Positions 10,117 to 18,751 of a DNA stretch of 64,000 bases are shown here, in pieces. Under the pieces are notes generated by a model. The model was given only the letters and a program-made list of their open reading frames with translations, was not told the DNA's origin and ran no database searches. Position 1 is the stretch's first letter, and each line of letters starts with the position of its first letter. Both the position numbers and the translations under genes were made by a program. This stretch comes from Litorihabitans aurantiacus. GTDB lineage: Bacteria; Actinomycetota; Actinomycetes; Actinomycetales; Beutenbergiaceae. The stretch spans positions 2,418,001 through 2,482,000 of the forward strand of contig NZ_BSUM01000001.1 of assembly GCF_030161595.1 (NCBI RefSeq). The letters run 5' to 3'.

Positions 10117-11404
10117 ATGTCCGCGCCCGCCCCGACCCGCCAGGACGCGGGCGTTCCCACGCTCGAGGTCCGCACGCACGCCGTCGCCGATCCGGGCGAT
10201 CTGCTCGACCTCCTGCCCACGGCCGACGACGTCGCGACCTGGGTGCGACGCGGTGACGGGATGGTCGCGTGGGGCGAGGCCGCCCGCGCCGACACCACCG
10301 GCCCCGACCGCATGCTCGCGGCCGACGCCTGGTTCCAGCGGCTGCGCGAGCGCGCCACGGTGACCGACGACGTCGACCTGCCCGGCACCGGCCTGGTCGC
10401 GTTCGGGTCGTTCGCGTTCGACGACGGCGACCCCGCCGGCGGCTCGCTCGTCGTCCCGCGCGTGCTCGTCGGGCGCCGCGGCGGCCGCGCGTGGGTCACG
10501 ACGATCGACCCCGACGGCGCCGCCTCCTCCCCTCGACGCCGCTCGCGCACCGCTCACCTTCCCCGAGGGCGTCACCTCCTCCCCCGGCGCGGCGACACCC
10601 GAGGCCTGGCGGGCGAAGGTGGCGGACGCCGTCGCGCGCATCCGGGCCGGCGAGGCGGCGAAGGTGGTGCTCGCGCGCGACGCGTGGGCGACGTCGCGCA
10701 CCCCGCTCGACGTGCGGGCGCTCGCGACCCGCTTCGCCGACGCCTACCCCACGACCTGGACGTTCGTCGTCGACGGCCTCGTGGGCGCGACGCCCGAGAT
10801 GCTGATCCGGCGCGAGCGCCGCCTCGTCGCCTCGCGCGTGCTCGCGGGGACGATCCGGCGCACGGGCGACGACGAGCGCGACCTCGCGCACGCCGCCGCC
10901 CTCGCGCGGTCCTCGAAGGACCTGGAGGAGCACGAGCTGGCCGTCGCCTCGCTCGCGAACGCGCTCGCGCCGTTCGTCGAGAGCGCGAACGTGCCTGAGG
11001 TCCCGAGCGTGCTCCACCTGCCCAACGTCATGCACCTGGCCACGGACGTGACCGCGGTGCTGCAGCGCGGGGTCGACGGCGCGCGCCCCTCCTCCCTGCG
11101 GCTCGCCGCCGCGCTCCACCCGACGGCGGCGGTCGGCGGCACCCCCACGGCCGCGGCCGTGGCGCTCGTGCGCGAGATCGAGGGGATGGACCGCGGTCGC
11201 TACGCCGGTCCGGTCGGGTGGATCGGGGCGGAGGGCGACGGCGAGTGGTGCATCGCGCTGCGCTGCGGCGCGCTCGACCCGGCCGACCCGCGACGGATCC
11301 GGCTGTTCGCCGGCGCGGGGATCGTCGCGGCCTCGGACCCCGGGGCCGAGCTGGACGAGACCGAGGCGAAGCTGGAGCCGGTGCGCCAGGCGCTGATCGG
11401 CTGA
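10117..11404 (+). CDS. menF: isochorismate synthase, frameshifted as read
   Basis: Converts chorismate to isochorismate, entry step of menaquinone synthesis. The C-terminal chorismate-binding domain is clear: RVLAGTIRRTG, DLEEHELAV, HPTAAVGGTP, GRYAGPVGW and FAGAGIVAASDP. The N-terminal part (to about residue 140) is in another frame. The frames meet near the C run 10529-10532; here one extra or two missing bases would explain the shift, unlike the single missing base elsewhere. Restored length is about 428 residues, normal. Start ATG 10117 follows a -10-like TAGGCT. Confidence 0.88.
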
Positions 11405-11466
11405 TCGCGCGGGCTCGTTGCCGGGGCCTCTTGACCACGCCCGCCCGCAGGACGATCGTGGCCGAC

Positions 11467-11763
11467 ATGTGCCGAAACGTGACGCTCCTGCGGGGGCTCG
11501 AGCCGCCCGCCACCGACGACGAGGTCGAGGCCGCCGCGCGCCAGTACGTGCGCAAGGTCTCCGGCATCACCCACCCCTCGAGGGTGACCGCCGAGGCGTT
11601 CGAGCACGCCGTCGCGGCGATCACCGTGCTGACCCGCAAGCTGCTCGAGGAGCTGCCCGAGCGGCAGAAGCCCGCCACGGTGCTGCCCCCGCTCCGGCGT
11701 CCCGAGGTGCAGGCCCGCATCGCCGCCCGTGAGGCCGCGCGCGCAGCGTCGGCGACCGGCTGA
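11467..11763 (+). CDS. DUF2277 family protein
   Basis: 98 residues beginning MCRNVTLLRGLEPPATDDEV and continuing ARQYVRKVSGITHPS, which matches the DUF2277 pattern (MCRNI...PPAT..E...AA.QYVRK.SG). Function is unknown for the family. The start is the ATG of MCRN; the longer frame upstream is antisense noise. It lies 62 nt after menF and could be co-transcribed. Confidence 0.85.
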   Translation: MCRNVTLLRGLEPPATDDEVEAAARQYVRKVSGITHPSRVTAEAFEHAVAAITVLTRKLLEELPERQKPATVLPPLRRPEVQARIAAREAARAASATG

Positions 11764-11852
11764 GCCCCACCCACACCACCCGGCCCACCACTCTCCGCAG
11801 AACCCGCACGTCCCTCCCCCGCCGGGCACGCCGGACGACCCCGCCCAGGCCC

Positions 11853-11858
11853 TAGCGT
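11853..11858 (+). promoter_or_regulatory. -10-like hexamer of the DUF4184 gene (leaderless type)
   Basis: TAGCGT ends 6 nt before the GTG start codon. Confidence 0.45.
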
Positions 11859-11864
11859 CGGGTC

Positions 11865-12614
11865 GTGCCCTTCACCGTCAGCCACGCCGTGCTCGCCCTC
11901 CCGCTGCGCCGGACGGCGCTGCCGGTGAGCGCGGTCGCCGTCGGCGCCATGGCTCCCGACCTGCGCCTCTTCGTGCCGTTCGCACCGCTGTACGCCACGA
12001 CCCACTCGCTCGCCTGGCTGCCCGTGACCACGCTCCTGGCCGGCGCCCTCTGGCTCGGCTGGCGCGTCCTGGTGCGACCCGCCGCGAGCGACCTCTCACC
12101 GTCGTGGATCGCCGCGCGCTACCCGGGCCCCGCCGACCCAGCCGACCCGTCCGCCCCGCGCCGCTCACCCGTGACCACCACGCTCCTGACGACGGCGGCG
12201 CTCGCCCTCGGCGTCCTCACCCACGTCGTGTGGGACGCGTTCACCCACCACGGGCGCTGGGGCACGGACGCCGTCCCGCTGCTGCAGGAGCGCGTGGGCG
12301 GCACGCCGCTGTACGCGTGGGCGCAGGACCTCTCGGGCGTGCTCGGACTCGCCGTCATCGCGATCTGGTTCGCGCGCCGCCCGCCCCGCGCCCTCGACCC
12401 CGCCCCGCGCGCGGCGACGGCACGCCTGCGCGTCCTCACGTGCACCGCCGTCGTCGCGGCCCTGGGCGCGGGCGCCGCGACCGGCCTCGCGCACGGCGGA
12501 CCCCTGTGGCGCATCGCGTACGAGGGGACCCGGACGGCGATGGTCGCCGTCGCCGTCGTGATCCTCCTGGGGTGCGCCCTCTGGCACGTCAGGAGGCGCT
12601 GGACTCCTCGATGA
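11865..12614 (+). CDS. DUF4184 family membrane protein
   Basis: 249-residue polytopic membrane protein. The N-terminus MPFTVSHAVLALPLRR and the phrases AVGAMAPDLRLF and THVVWDAFTHHGRWG (His/Asp within the membrane region) are typical of DUF4184. About five to six hydrophobic segments are visible. Function is unknown. The GTG start follows a -10-like TAGCGT. Its 3' end overlaps the convergent VOC gene by 26 nt. Confidence 0.82.
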   Translation: MPFTVSHAVLALPLRRTALPVSAVAVGAMAPDLRLFVPFAPLYATTHSLAWLPVTTLLAGALWLGWRVLVRPAASDLSPSWIAARYPGPADPADPSAPRRSPVTTTLLTTAALALGVLTHVVWDAFTHHGRWGTDAVPLLQERVGGTPLYAWAQDLSGVLGLAVIAIWFARRPPRALDPAPRAATARLRVLTCTAVVAALGAGAATGLAHGGPLWRIAYEGTRTAMVAVAVVILLGCALWHVRRRWTPR

Positions 12615-12969
12615 ACGCGACGACGTTGCCCGCCGGGTCCCTCGTCCAGGCGATCGCCGGGCCGACAGGGCCGCGGGCGATCCCGCGCTCGTCCTGATCG
12701 AAACCCTCGTAGCGCTCGAAGCTCGCTCCGGCGGCCACCGCGTCGTCGACCGCGGCCTCCAGATCGGTCACGAGCAGGTTCAGCACCGTGAACGACGCGG
12801 GCACGTGGTCCGGCTTGACGTAGACGGAGACGTCACCGGTGAGCTTCAGCGTGAGCATCCCCATCGCCTCGTCGCGCTCCACGGTGATGCCCAGGCCGGT
12901 GTAGAACGCCTGCGCGGCGTCCAGGTCGGGGGCGGCGAAACCCGCCCACCCCGCCGAGATGCTGACCAT
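12589..12969 (-). CDS. VOC (glyoxalase/bleomycin-resistance fold) family protein
   Basis: 126 residues forming one beta-alpha-beta-beta-beta module pair: FAAPDLDAAQAFYTGLGI near the N-terminus, VTDLEAAVDDAVAAGASF in the middle and AWTRDPAGNVVAFIEES at the C-terminus. This is the usual small VOC layout. No substrate can be named. The gene is convergent with, and overlaps, the DUF4184 gene. Confidence 0.85.
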   Translation of the reverse strand: MVSISAGWAGFAAPDLDAAQAFYTGLGITVERDEAMGMLTLKLTGDVSVYVKPDHVPASFTVLNLLVTDLEAAVDDAVAAGASFERYEGFDQDERGIARGPVGPAIAWTRDPAGNVVAFIEESSAS

Positions 12970-13011
12970 GACGTGCTCCTTCGCTCGCGACGGGTTGCCT
13001 CCGTCGTCAGG

Positions 13012-14133
13012 CTAGACCCGCCCGGCGTCGTCGCGCGAGGGGGTCGACCCGGGGAACGGCGGCAGCGTCACCTTCACCAGCCACTCGAGCAGGGTGCTGA
13101 GCACGTGCGCGTTCGCGATCCGCGTCGCGTCCACCCCCGCGGCGACCTCGCCCGCTCGCGTCCGGATCTCCAGACGCAGGTTCTCCCGCGGGCGCTGCAG
13201 GTGCGTGAAGCCGCCGAGGTCGGCCAGCGGGACGGGCGCCCCGCCGTCGGGCAGCAGCGCCTCGCGCGTGAGCGTGAGCACGCCGAAATCGAGTCGCTCG
13301 CCCGCCTCGAGCCGCGCGAGCGCCGTCGCCGTCCAGGTCTGCCACGTGCCGCGCCGGACCTCGCGCGCGACGCGCGCATCGAGCCGCACCCGCGACGGGT
13401 CCCCCACGACCGTGAGCGAGGGGGACCCGCCGTCGACCAGCTGCACCTCCAGCCACGGCACGCGGCGCAGCCCGCCCCGCCGCACGAGGTGCACCCCCTC
13501 GCGGTAGACGCCGACGTAGTGCGCCCCGGTCGGGCGCGCCACGAGGACGAGGACGAGCGCGATCAGCACGCTGCCGACCACCACGACGACGCCGACGCCC
13601 GTACCGACCGACCCGCCGATCGCGAACCGCAGCCCCGCCCAGAGCCCTCCGCCGAGCAGCACCAGCGCTCCGATCACCGCACCGACCGTGATCCACGCCG
13701 TCCGCTCGGCGGTCGCGAACCACGGCTGCGCGGCCGCGAGCTCGCGCGCGAGGGCGACGTCGCCCCGCCACCGGACGACGATCGCGAGCGCCGCGAGCAC
13801 GCACACGAGCACGACGGCGAGGGTCCACCAGCGCTGCGTCGTGAGGTTCTGCACGGCCTCGGCGAGGACGCGCTCGTAGGTGACCTCGCTCGTGCGGGTG
13901 CTGCGGCGGCGCCGTCGCTCGCAGACGTCGCCGGGAGACATGGCGGCGCCGTGGCAGAACGGTGCCGGGACACGGCCGAGCAGACTCACGAACCAGACCA
14001 GCGCGCCGAGCGCGAGCGTCGCCAGGGTCGCGACGGCGCCGAGCGGGAACGCCCGGAACCTCGCCAGTGCGGCGGCGTGCTGGACCTCGCCGCCGGGCTC
14101 GTCCGTGGGGGCGTCGGGCACGGGCTTCGGCAC
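13012..14133 (-). CDS. membrane protein of unknown function
   Basis: 373 residues with four predicted membrane segments at about residues 30-53, 105-122, 146-168 and 176-197. A loop of about 50 residues after the first segment contains FCHGAAMSPGDVC, two cysteines that may pair outside. The C-terminal half is soluble and beta-rich, resembling the layout of membrane proteins with a PH-like domain, but I cannot assign a family. Start GTG 14133 has TAGGGT six nt upstream. Confidence 0.7.
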   Translation of the reverse strand: MPKPVPDAPTDEPGGEVQHAAALARFRAFPLGAVATLATLALGALVWFVSLLGRVPAPFCHGAAMSPGDVCERRRRRSTRTSEVTYERVLAEAVQNLTTQRWWTLAVVLVCVLAALAIVVRWRGDVALARELAAAQPWFATAERTAWITVGAVIGALVLLGGGLWAGLRFAIGGSVGTGVGVVVVVGSVLIALVLVLVARPTGAHYVGVYREGVHLVRRGGLRRVPWLEVQLVDGGSPSLTVVGDPSRVRLDARVAREVRRGTWQTWTATALARLEAGERLDFGVLTLTREALLPDGGAPVPLADLGGFTHLQRPRENLRLEIRTRAGEVAAGVDATRIANAHVLSTLLEWLVKVTLPPFPGSTPSRDDAGRV

Positions 14134-14139
14134 CCACCC

Positions 14140-14145
14140 ACCCTA
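14140..14145 (-). promoter_or_regulatory. -10-like hexamer of the membrane protein gene (leaderless type)
   Basis: Minus strand TAGGGT ends 6 nt before the GTG start at 14133. Confidence 0.45.
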
Positions 14146-14151
14146 GACAGC

Positions 14152-14198
14152 GCGAGACCCGGACGCCGCGTGAGGGGGACGCGACGTCCGGGTCTCGC
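14152..14198 (-). terminator. strong stem-loop after the HtrA-like protease gene
   Basis: Arms GCGAGACCCGGACG and CGTCCGGGTCTCGC pair perfectly; the stem extends inward through CGCGT/ACGCG with one mismatch, leaving a 7-nt loop. It lies about 100 nt beyond the protease stop. There is no T-tract, as is common for actinobacterial hairpin terminators. Confidence 0.6.
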
Positions 14199-14295
14199 AT
14201 GGCCGGGAGTGCTCAGTTCCCGGCCGGCGGGGCGGAGGGCCTGACCTCCCGCCGCCCCGCGGTTCGTGGGAGCCCGACGGCTCCGGGACCCGGCG

Positions 14296-15843
14296 TCAGC
14301 CGTCGTCCTGGCTGCTCCACGGCAGGCCGGGGAGCTGCGGGAGCTGGCGCGAGCCGCCGTCGTCGCTCTGGCCGGGCTGCTGCGGCGTCTGCTGGGGCAC
14401 CTGCGTCTCGGCATCGACGGGGCGGTCAGCGAGGGTGACGTTGACGTCCATCGCCTCGCCGCCGCGCACGACCGTGAGGGTCACCTCGTCGCCCGCGGCG
14501 TACTGACGCACGAACCCGGTCAGCGACTGGGCGCCGCCCACGGCCTTGGCGTCGATGCCGACGACGACGTCGCCCGCCCGCAGCCCGGCCTCGGCCGCCG
14601 GCGTGCCCGAGGTCACCTGCTGCACCTGCGCACCCGCCCGCGTCACGCCGTCGGCGGTCGCGGCGGCGTCCTGCAGCGTGACGCCGAGGAACGCGTGGTC
14701 CGCCACGCCGTCGTCGATCAGCTGCTGCGTGACGCGGCTGGCCTGGTCGGACGGGATCGCGAACCCGAGCCCGATGCTCCCCGACGCCTCCGACGTCGTC
14801 GCGATGGAGGAGTTGATGCCGATGACCTCGCCCGCGGTGTTGAACAGCGGGCCCCCGGAGTTGCCCGGGTTGATGGCGGCGTCGATCTGGATCGCGTTGG
14901 TCACGACGGCGTCGCTCGAGGAGTCCTCCGCGGTGGCGACGGGACGGTCGATCGCCGAGACGATGCCGGTGGTGACGGTGCTCGCGAGGCCCAGCGGGTT
15001 GCCGACCGCCATCACGTCCTGGCCGACGATGAGGTCGGCCGAGTCGCCCCAGGGCGACGCGCTGAGGTCGTCCGGGACGTCGGTGAGCTTGATGACGGCG
15101 AGGTCGGTGGTGGGGTCGGTGCCGACGATGTCGGCGTCGATGATGCGACCGTCCGCGAGGGTGACCGAGATGCCGTTGGTGGCCGCGGCGCCGACGACGT
15201 GGTTGTTCGTCACGATGTAGCCCTGGTCGGCGTCGACGATCACGCCGGACCCCTGGCCGCCGCCCTGCGCGGTCGTCACGGTGATCGCGACCACCGAGTC
15301 CCTCACCTGGGAGGCCAGCGCCTGCCACTCGACGTCCGAGGCCGAGGACGCGGCGACCGGCGTCGTGCTGCCCAGGCCCGAGTAGGAGGAGGCCTGCGTG
15401 TCCTGGCCGAACACCCCGGTCGCGAGCGCGGTGCCGCCGGAGGCGAGCACGGCGGCGAGCGCCGCGGCGGTGACGATCCCGGGCCACTGCCGGCGGCGGC
15501 GCGGCGGGGCGGCCGTCGCGGAGGCGGGGACCGGGGTGGGGCCCTGCCCGTGGGCCTGCGCCGGGTAGGGGCCGTAGGGCTGCGTGTGCCAGCCCTGGGT
15601 GGCCCCGGGGGCGTGCTGCGGCTGCTGCGGGCGCTCCCACCCGAAGCCGAAGACGTGCGACGTCTGACCCTGCTCGGCGGGCTGGGCGGGCTGGCCCTGC
15701 TGAGCCGGCTGGACCGGGGACTGCTGCGCCGGGAGGGGCGCGGTCGGCGCCTCGGACGTCGGCGGGGCGCCCTCGTAGCGACCCGGCAGGCCGGTCTCGC
15801 CCCGGGCCTCGCGGCCGTCCTGGTGACCCTCGCGCTCGTCCAT
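14296..15843 (-). CDS. HtrA/DegP-like serine protease with PDZ domain
   Basis: Membrane-anchored, extracytoplasmic trypsin-like protease for envelope quality control. Order: Pro/Gln-rich cytoplasmic N-terminus (to ~115), one membrane segment (GIVTAAALAAVLASGGTAL), a protease domain with catalytic His in TNNHVVG, Asp in TTDLAVIKL and Ser in INPGNSGGPL, then a PDZ domain (AAEAGLRAGDVVVGID) and a Pro/Gln tail. ATG 15843 is used because GGAGG lies just upstream; a longer frame reaches 15897. Length 515. It separates menD from the rest of the left men genes. Confidence 0.93.
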   Translation of the reverse strand: MDEREGHQDGREARGETGLPGRYEGAPPTSEAPTAPLPAQQSPVQPAQQGQPAQPAEQGQTSHVFGFGWERPQQPQHAPGATQGWHTQPYGPYPAQAHGQGPTPVPASATAAPPRRRRQWPGIVTAAALAAVLASGGTALATGVFGQDTQASSYSGLGSTTPVAASSASDVEWQALASQVRDSVVAITVTTAQGGGQGSGVIVDADQGYIVTNNHVVGAAATNGISVTLADGRIIDADIVGTDPTTDLAVIKLTDVPDDLSASPWGDSADLIVGQDVMAVGNPLGLASTVTTGIVSAIDRPVATAEDSSSDAVVTNAIQIDAAINPGNSGGPLFNTAGEVIGINSSIATTSEASGSIGLGFAIPSDQASRVTQQLIDDGVADHAFLGVTLQDAAATADGVTRAGAQVQQVTSGTPAAEAGLRAGDVVVGIDAKAVGGAQSLTGFVRQYAAGDEVTLTVVRGGEAMDVNVTLADRPVDAETQVPQQTPQQPGQSDDGGSRQLPQLPGLPWSSQDDG

Positions 15844-15957
15844 CTCGTCCTCCACGGTCGATGTCTTGTGAACCGACCTGCAGTACACGCCCCGCACCTG
15901 ACGTCACGCTGGGCGGAATCTGGGCAGAGCCTGGGAGGGTCCCCGCTCGCCGGCAGC

Positions 15958-17709
15958 TCAGTCGCCGACGGCGTCGCGTGCCACCGCGACGAGCCTCGCG
16001 TGCAGCGCCGCGCGGTCCTCGCGCAGCGCGTGGCGGTCCAGCCGCACCTCGAGCACGCAGCGGCCGCGGACCGGTGCAGCGAGCGCCGCCTCGAGCCCGG
16101 CCAGGTCGCCCACCACGGTGTGCGCCACGCCGGCGCCGCGCGCCAGTGCACCGATGTCGATGGTCTGCGGGGTCGCGAACACCCGCTCGTGCGCGGCAGC
16201 GTGCTCGGGACGGCCGTGCTCGAGGGTGCCGAAGATGGAGCCACCGTCGTCGGCCAGGACCACGACCTGGAGGTCGACGTCCCGCTCGAGACGGCCGCGG
16301 ACCAGGCCTCCGACGTCGTGCTGGAACGTCAGGTCGCCCACGAGCGCGCGCACGGGGCCGCGCCCGTCGGCCGGCGTGCGTGCGAGCGCACGACCGAGCG
16401 CCGTCGACAGCGTCCCGTCGATCCCCGCGACGCCGCGGCTCGCCACCACCGGCGCGCCGGGGATACCGGCGAGATCCAGGTAGCGGATCGCCATCGACGC
16501 GCCCGCCACCAGCAGGCCGTCCTCGCGGGCGACGGCGGCCGCGACCGCCCGCGCGGCGACGTCACCGCCCAGGGGTGCGACGCCGTCGCGTGCCTCCCGG
16601 GAGACGGTGTCCAGCTCCCGCTGCACCGCGGCACCCGCGGCGGCCCACGCCGCCGACCACGCCGGGTCGTCCGCGGCCGACGGCGCGTCGTCCGGCGGCA
16701 CGACCTCGGCCGCCGGCACGTGCACGGCGCCCGGCACCTCGAGCCACGGGCGTCCGCGCGGGTCCAGCACGACGACCTCGAGGTCCTCGCGCGCGAGCAA
16801 CCGCGTGACCTGGCGCGAGAGGGTCGGGCGACCGACCACCACGACCCGGTCGATCTCGGACCCGAGCGCGTCCAGGAGCGCCGGCGTCGCGGCCAGGGCG
16901 TGTGCGCCGTCGACACCGGCCGACGGCTCCGCGAGGACCGGCCAGCGCCCCTGCGCGGTGAGCGCATGCCCGACCCACCCCGCGCCGTCGGCCGCCAGGA
17001 GCACCGTGCGACCGGCGGGCTCGAGCTCGTGCGGCATGCTCGAGCTCCACCCACCCGGCACGCGGCCGGGCTCGAGCACCGGCGGGGCCGCCCCCGGATC
17101 GGGGACGAGCGGGTCGGCGAGCACGACGTTCAGGTGAACCGGCCCCACCGCGCCCGAGGTGGGAGGGTCGGCGCGGCGGGCGCTTCCGACGGCGGCGCGC
17201 ACCAGCCGCGACACCTCCGTGGCGGCCTGGTACGCGGCGTCGACCTCCGCGCTCGCCCGCGGGCGGGAGAGCCCCGGGCCCTCGCCGAACATCCCGACGT
17301 GCTCGGTCGTCTGGCTGGCCCCGCGGCGGACGAGCTCGGCCGGACGATCGCAGCTGACCACGACGAGCGGGGCCCGCTGGTGCCCCGCCTCGACCACGGC
17401 CGGGTGCAGGTTCGCGACGGCGGAGCCCGAGGTCACCACGACAGGGACCGGGCGGCCGGTGTCCGCCGCCAGGCCCAGCGCGACGAACCCCGCGGACCGC
17501 TCGTCCACGACGACGTGCAGGCGCAGCGCCCCGGCCGTCTCCGCCTCCAGCAGCGCGTAGGCCAGCGGCGCGCTGCGGGATCCGGGCGCGAGGACGGCGT
17601 CGCGCACCCCGCCGGCCACGAGCGCGCGCACGACGGCGCGGGCGAGCTGCTGGGCGGGCGGCAGGTCCGCCTCGGGGGTCGTTGCGCCCGGCAGGGCCGT
17701 GTCGTTCAC
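15958..17709 (-). CDS. menD: 2-succinyl-5-enolpyruvyl-6-hydroxy-3-cyclohexene-1-carboxylate synthase
   Basis: Thiamine-diphosphate enzyme joining isochorismate and 2-oxoglutarate, step 2 of menaquinone synthesis. Visible: VLAPGSRSAPLAYALLEAE and VVVDERSAGFVALGLA (N-terminal domain with the catalytic Glu), VTSGSAVANLHPAVVEA, and ThDP-binding ALVGDLTFQHDVGGL. GTG 17709 is chosen because it overlaps the menC stop (GTGA), giving 583 residues. menC and menD form a coupled pair. Confidence 0.95.
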   Translation of the reverse strand: MNDTALPGATTPEADLPPAQQLARAVVRALVAGGVRDAVLAPGSRSAPLAYALLEAETAGALRLHVVVDERSAGFVALGLAADTGRPVPVVVTSGSAVANLHPAVVEAGHQRAPLVVVSCDRPAELVRRGASQTTEHVGMFGEGPGLSRPRASAEVDAAYQAATEVSRLVRAAVGSARRADPPTSGAVGPVHLNVVLADPLVPDPGAAPPVLEPGRVPGGWSSSMPHELEPAGRTVLLAADGAGWVGHALTAQGRWPVLAEPSAGVDGAHALAATPALLDALGSEIDRVVVVGRPTLSRQVTRLLAREDLEVVVLDPRGRPWLEVPGAVHVPAAEVVPPDDAPSAADDPAWSAAWAAAGAAVQRELDTVSREARDGVAPLGGDVAARAVAAAVAREDGLLVAGASMAIRYLDLAGIPGAPVVASRGVAGIDGTLSTALGRALARTPADGRGPVRALVGDLTFQHDVGGLVRGRLERDVDLQVVVLADDGGSIFGTLEHGRPEHAAAHERVFATPQTIDIGALARGAGVAHTVVGDLAGLEAALAAPVRGRCVLEVRLDRHALREDRAALHARLVAVARDAVGD

Positions 17710-18680
17710 GGGTGCGCCCCCGCGTCGGACCCGACCAACGCCTCGACGCGCGCGAGCCGCGCGAGCCACCGCTGCGTCGTCGCCGCGTCCACGCCCTCGG
17801 TGGCATCCCCGCGCGGCTCGAGCTCGTCGGCGCGCAGCACCGGCATGGTGCCGCCGGTCGGCAGCAGGGGGTGGTCGAGCACGTCACGCTCCAGCAGGTG
17901 CACCGTCGCGAGCCCGCACGCGTGCGTGAGCTCGGGCAGCGCCCCGGCGAGCGCGAGCCCGGCCGCGATCCCGACCGAGCTCTCCAGCGCCGAGGAGACC
18001 ACGACCGGCAGGCCGACGGCGTCGGCCAGCTCGAGGCAGGCCCGCACGCCGCCGAGGGGCTGCACCTTGAGCACCACGACGTCGGCCGCCTCGGCCCGGC
18101 GCACCGCCAGCGGGTCGGCCGCACGACGGATCGACTCGTCGGCCGCGATCGGCACGTGCTGGCGGCGGCGGAGGGCTGCCAGGTCGGCGACCTCGGGCAC
18201 GGGCTGCTCGGCGTACTCGAGACCGCCCGCCGCGCGGTCGAGCACGGGCAGGCGGCGCAGCGCCTCGTCCAGGTCCCACGCGGCGTTCGCGTCGACGCGG
18301 ATGCGGCCCGCCGGGCCGAGCGCGTCGCGGACCGCCTCCAGGCGCGCGACCTCCTCCCCCACCGACTGGCCGGTCTGCGCGACCTTGACCTTCGCCGTCG
18401 TGCACCCGCCCGAGCCGAGCACGAGCTCGCGCGCGCGCTCGGGACCGACCGCGGGGATCGTCACGTTGACCGGGACGCGGTCGCGGACGGGCGTGGGCCA
18501 GGCGTGGTCCGCGCTCTCGCGGGCGGCGCGGAGCCAGGCGGCGGACTCGGCGTCGTCGTAGTCCCAGAAGGGCGAGAACTCGCCCCAGCCGGCGTCCCCG
18601 CGCAGGAGCACGCCGTCGCGGGCGTCGATGCCGCGGAACCGGGTGCGCAGCGGTGTGGCGTAGACGAGCGGGGCGGGCAC
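17706..18680 (-). CDS. menC: o-succinylbenzoate synthase
   Basis: Enolase-superfamily dehydratase making o-succinylbenzoate. Seen: TAKVKVAQTG (catalytic Lys pair), RIRVDANAAWDLDEAL (Asp ligand), GLEYAEQPVPE (Glu ligand), IAADESIRR (Asp ligand) and VVLKVQPLGG (Lys). 324 residues is typical of the actinobacterial form. A -10-like TAGGCT precedes the GTG start by 6 nt, and its stop overlaps the menD start. Confidence 0.94.
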   Translation of the reverse strand: MPAPLVYATPLRTRFRGIDARDGVLLRGDAGWGEFSPFWDYDDAESAAWLRAARESADHAWPTPVRDRVPVNVTIPAVGPERARELVLGSGGCTTAKVKVAQTGQSVGEEVARLEAVRDALGPAGRIRVDANAAWDLDEALRRLPVLDRAAGGLEYAEQPVPEVADLAALRRRQHVPIAADESIRRAADPLAVRRAEAADVVVLKVQPLGGVRACLELADAVGLPVVVSSALESSVGIAAGLALAGALPELTHACGLATVHLLERDVLDHPLLPTGGTMPVLRADELEPRGDATEGVDAATTQRWLARLARVEALVGSDAGAHP

Positions 18681-18686
18681 CGCCTC

Positions 18687-18692
18687 AGCCTA
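18687..18692 (-). promoter_or_regulatory. -10-like hexamer of menCD (leaderless type)
   Basis: Minus strand TAGGCT ends 6 nt before the menC GTG. Confidence 0.5.
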
Positions 18693-18751
18693 GTGAGGCC
18701 GACCGGGCACCCGCCCGGCTCGCGTCGTGACCGAGAGCCGCGCGTCGCGCC

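Noticed and set aside
12589-12614. Overlap of convergent DUF4184 and VOC genes as a regulatory antisense device
   Set aside because: A 26-nt tail overlap is ordinary in compact actinobacterial genomes.
14266-18561. A very long plus-strand open frame (1431 codons) opposite htrA, menD and menC
   Set aside because: It is antisense to three recognisable genes, is rich in Arg/Ala/His/Asp as expected of a GC-driven shadow frame, and has no domain.
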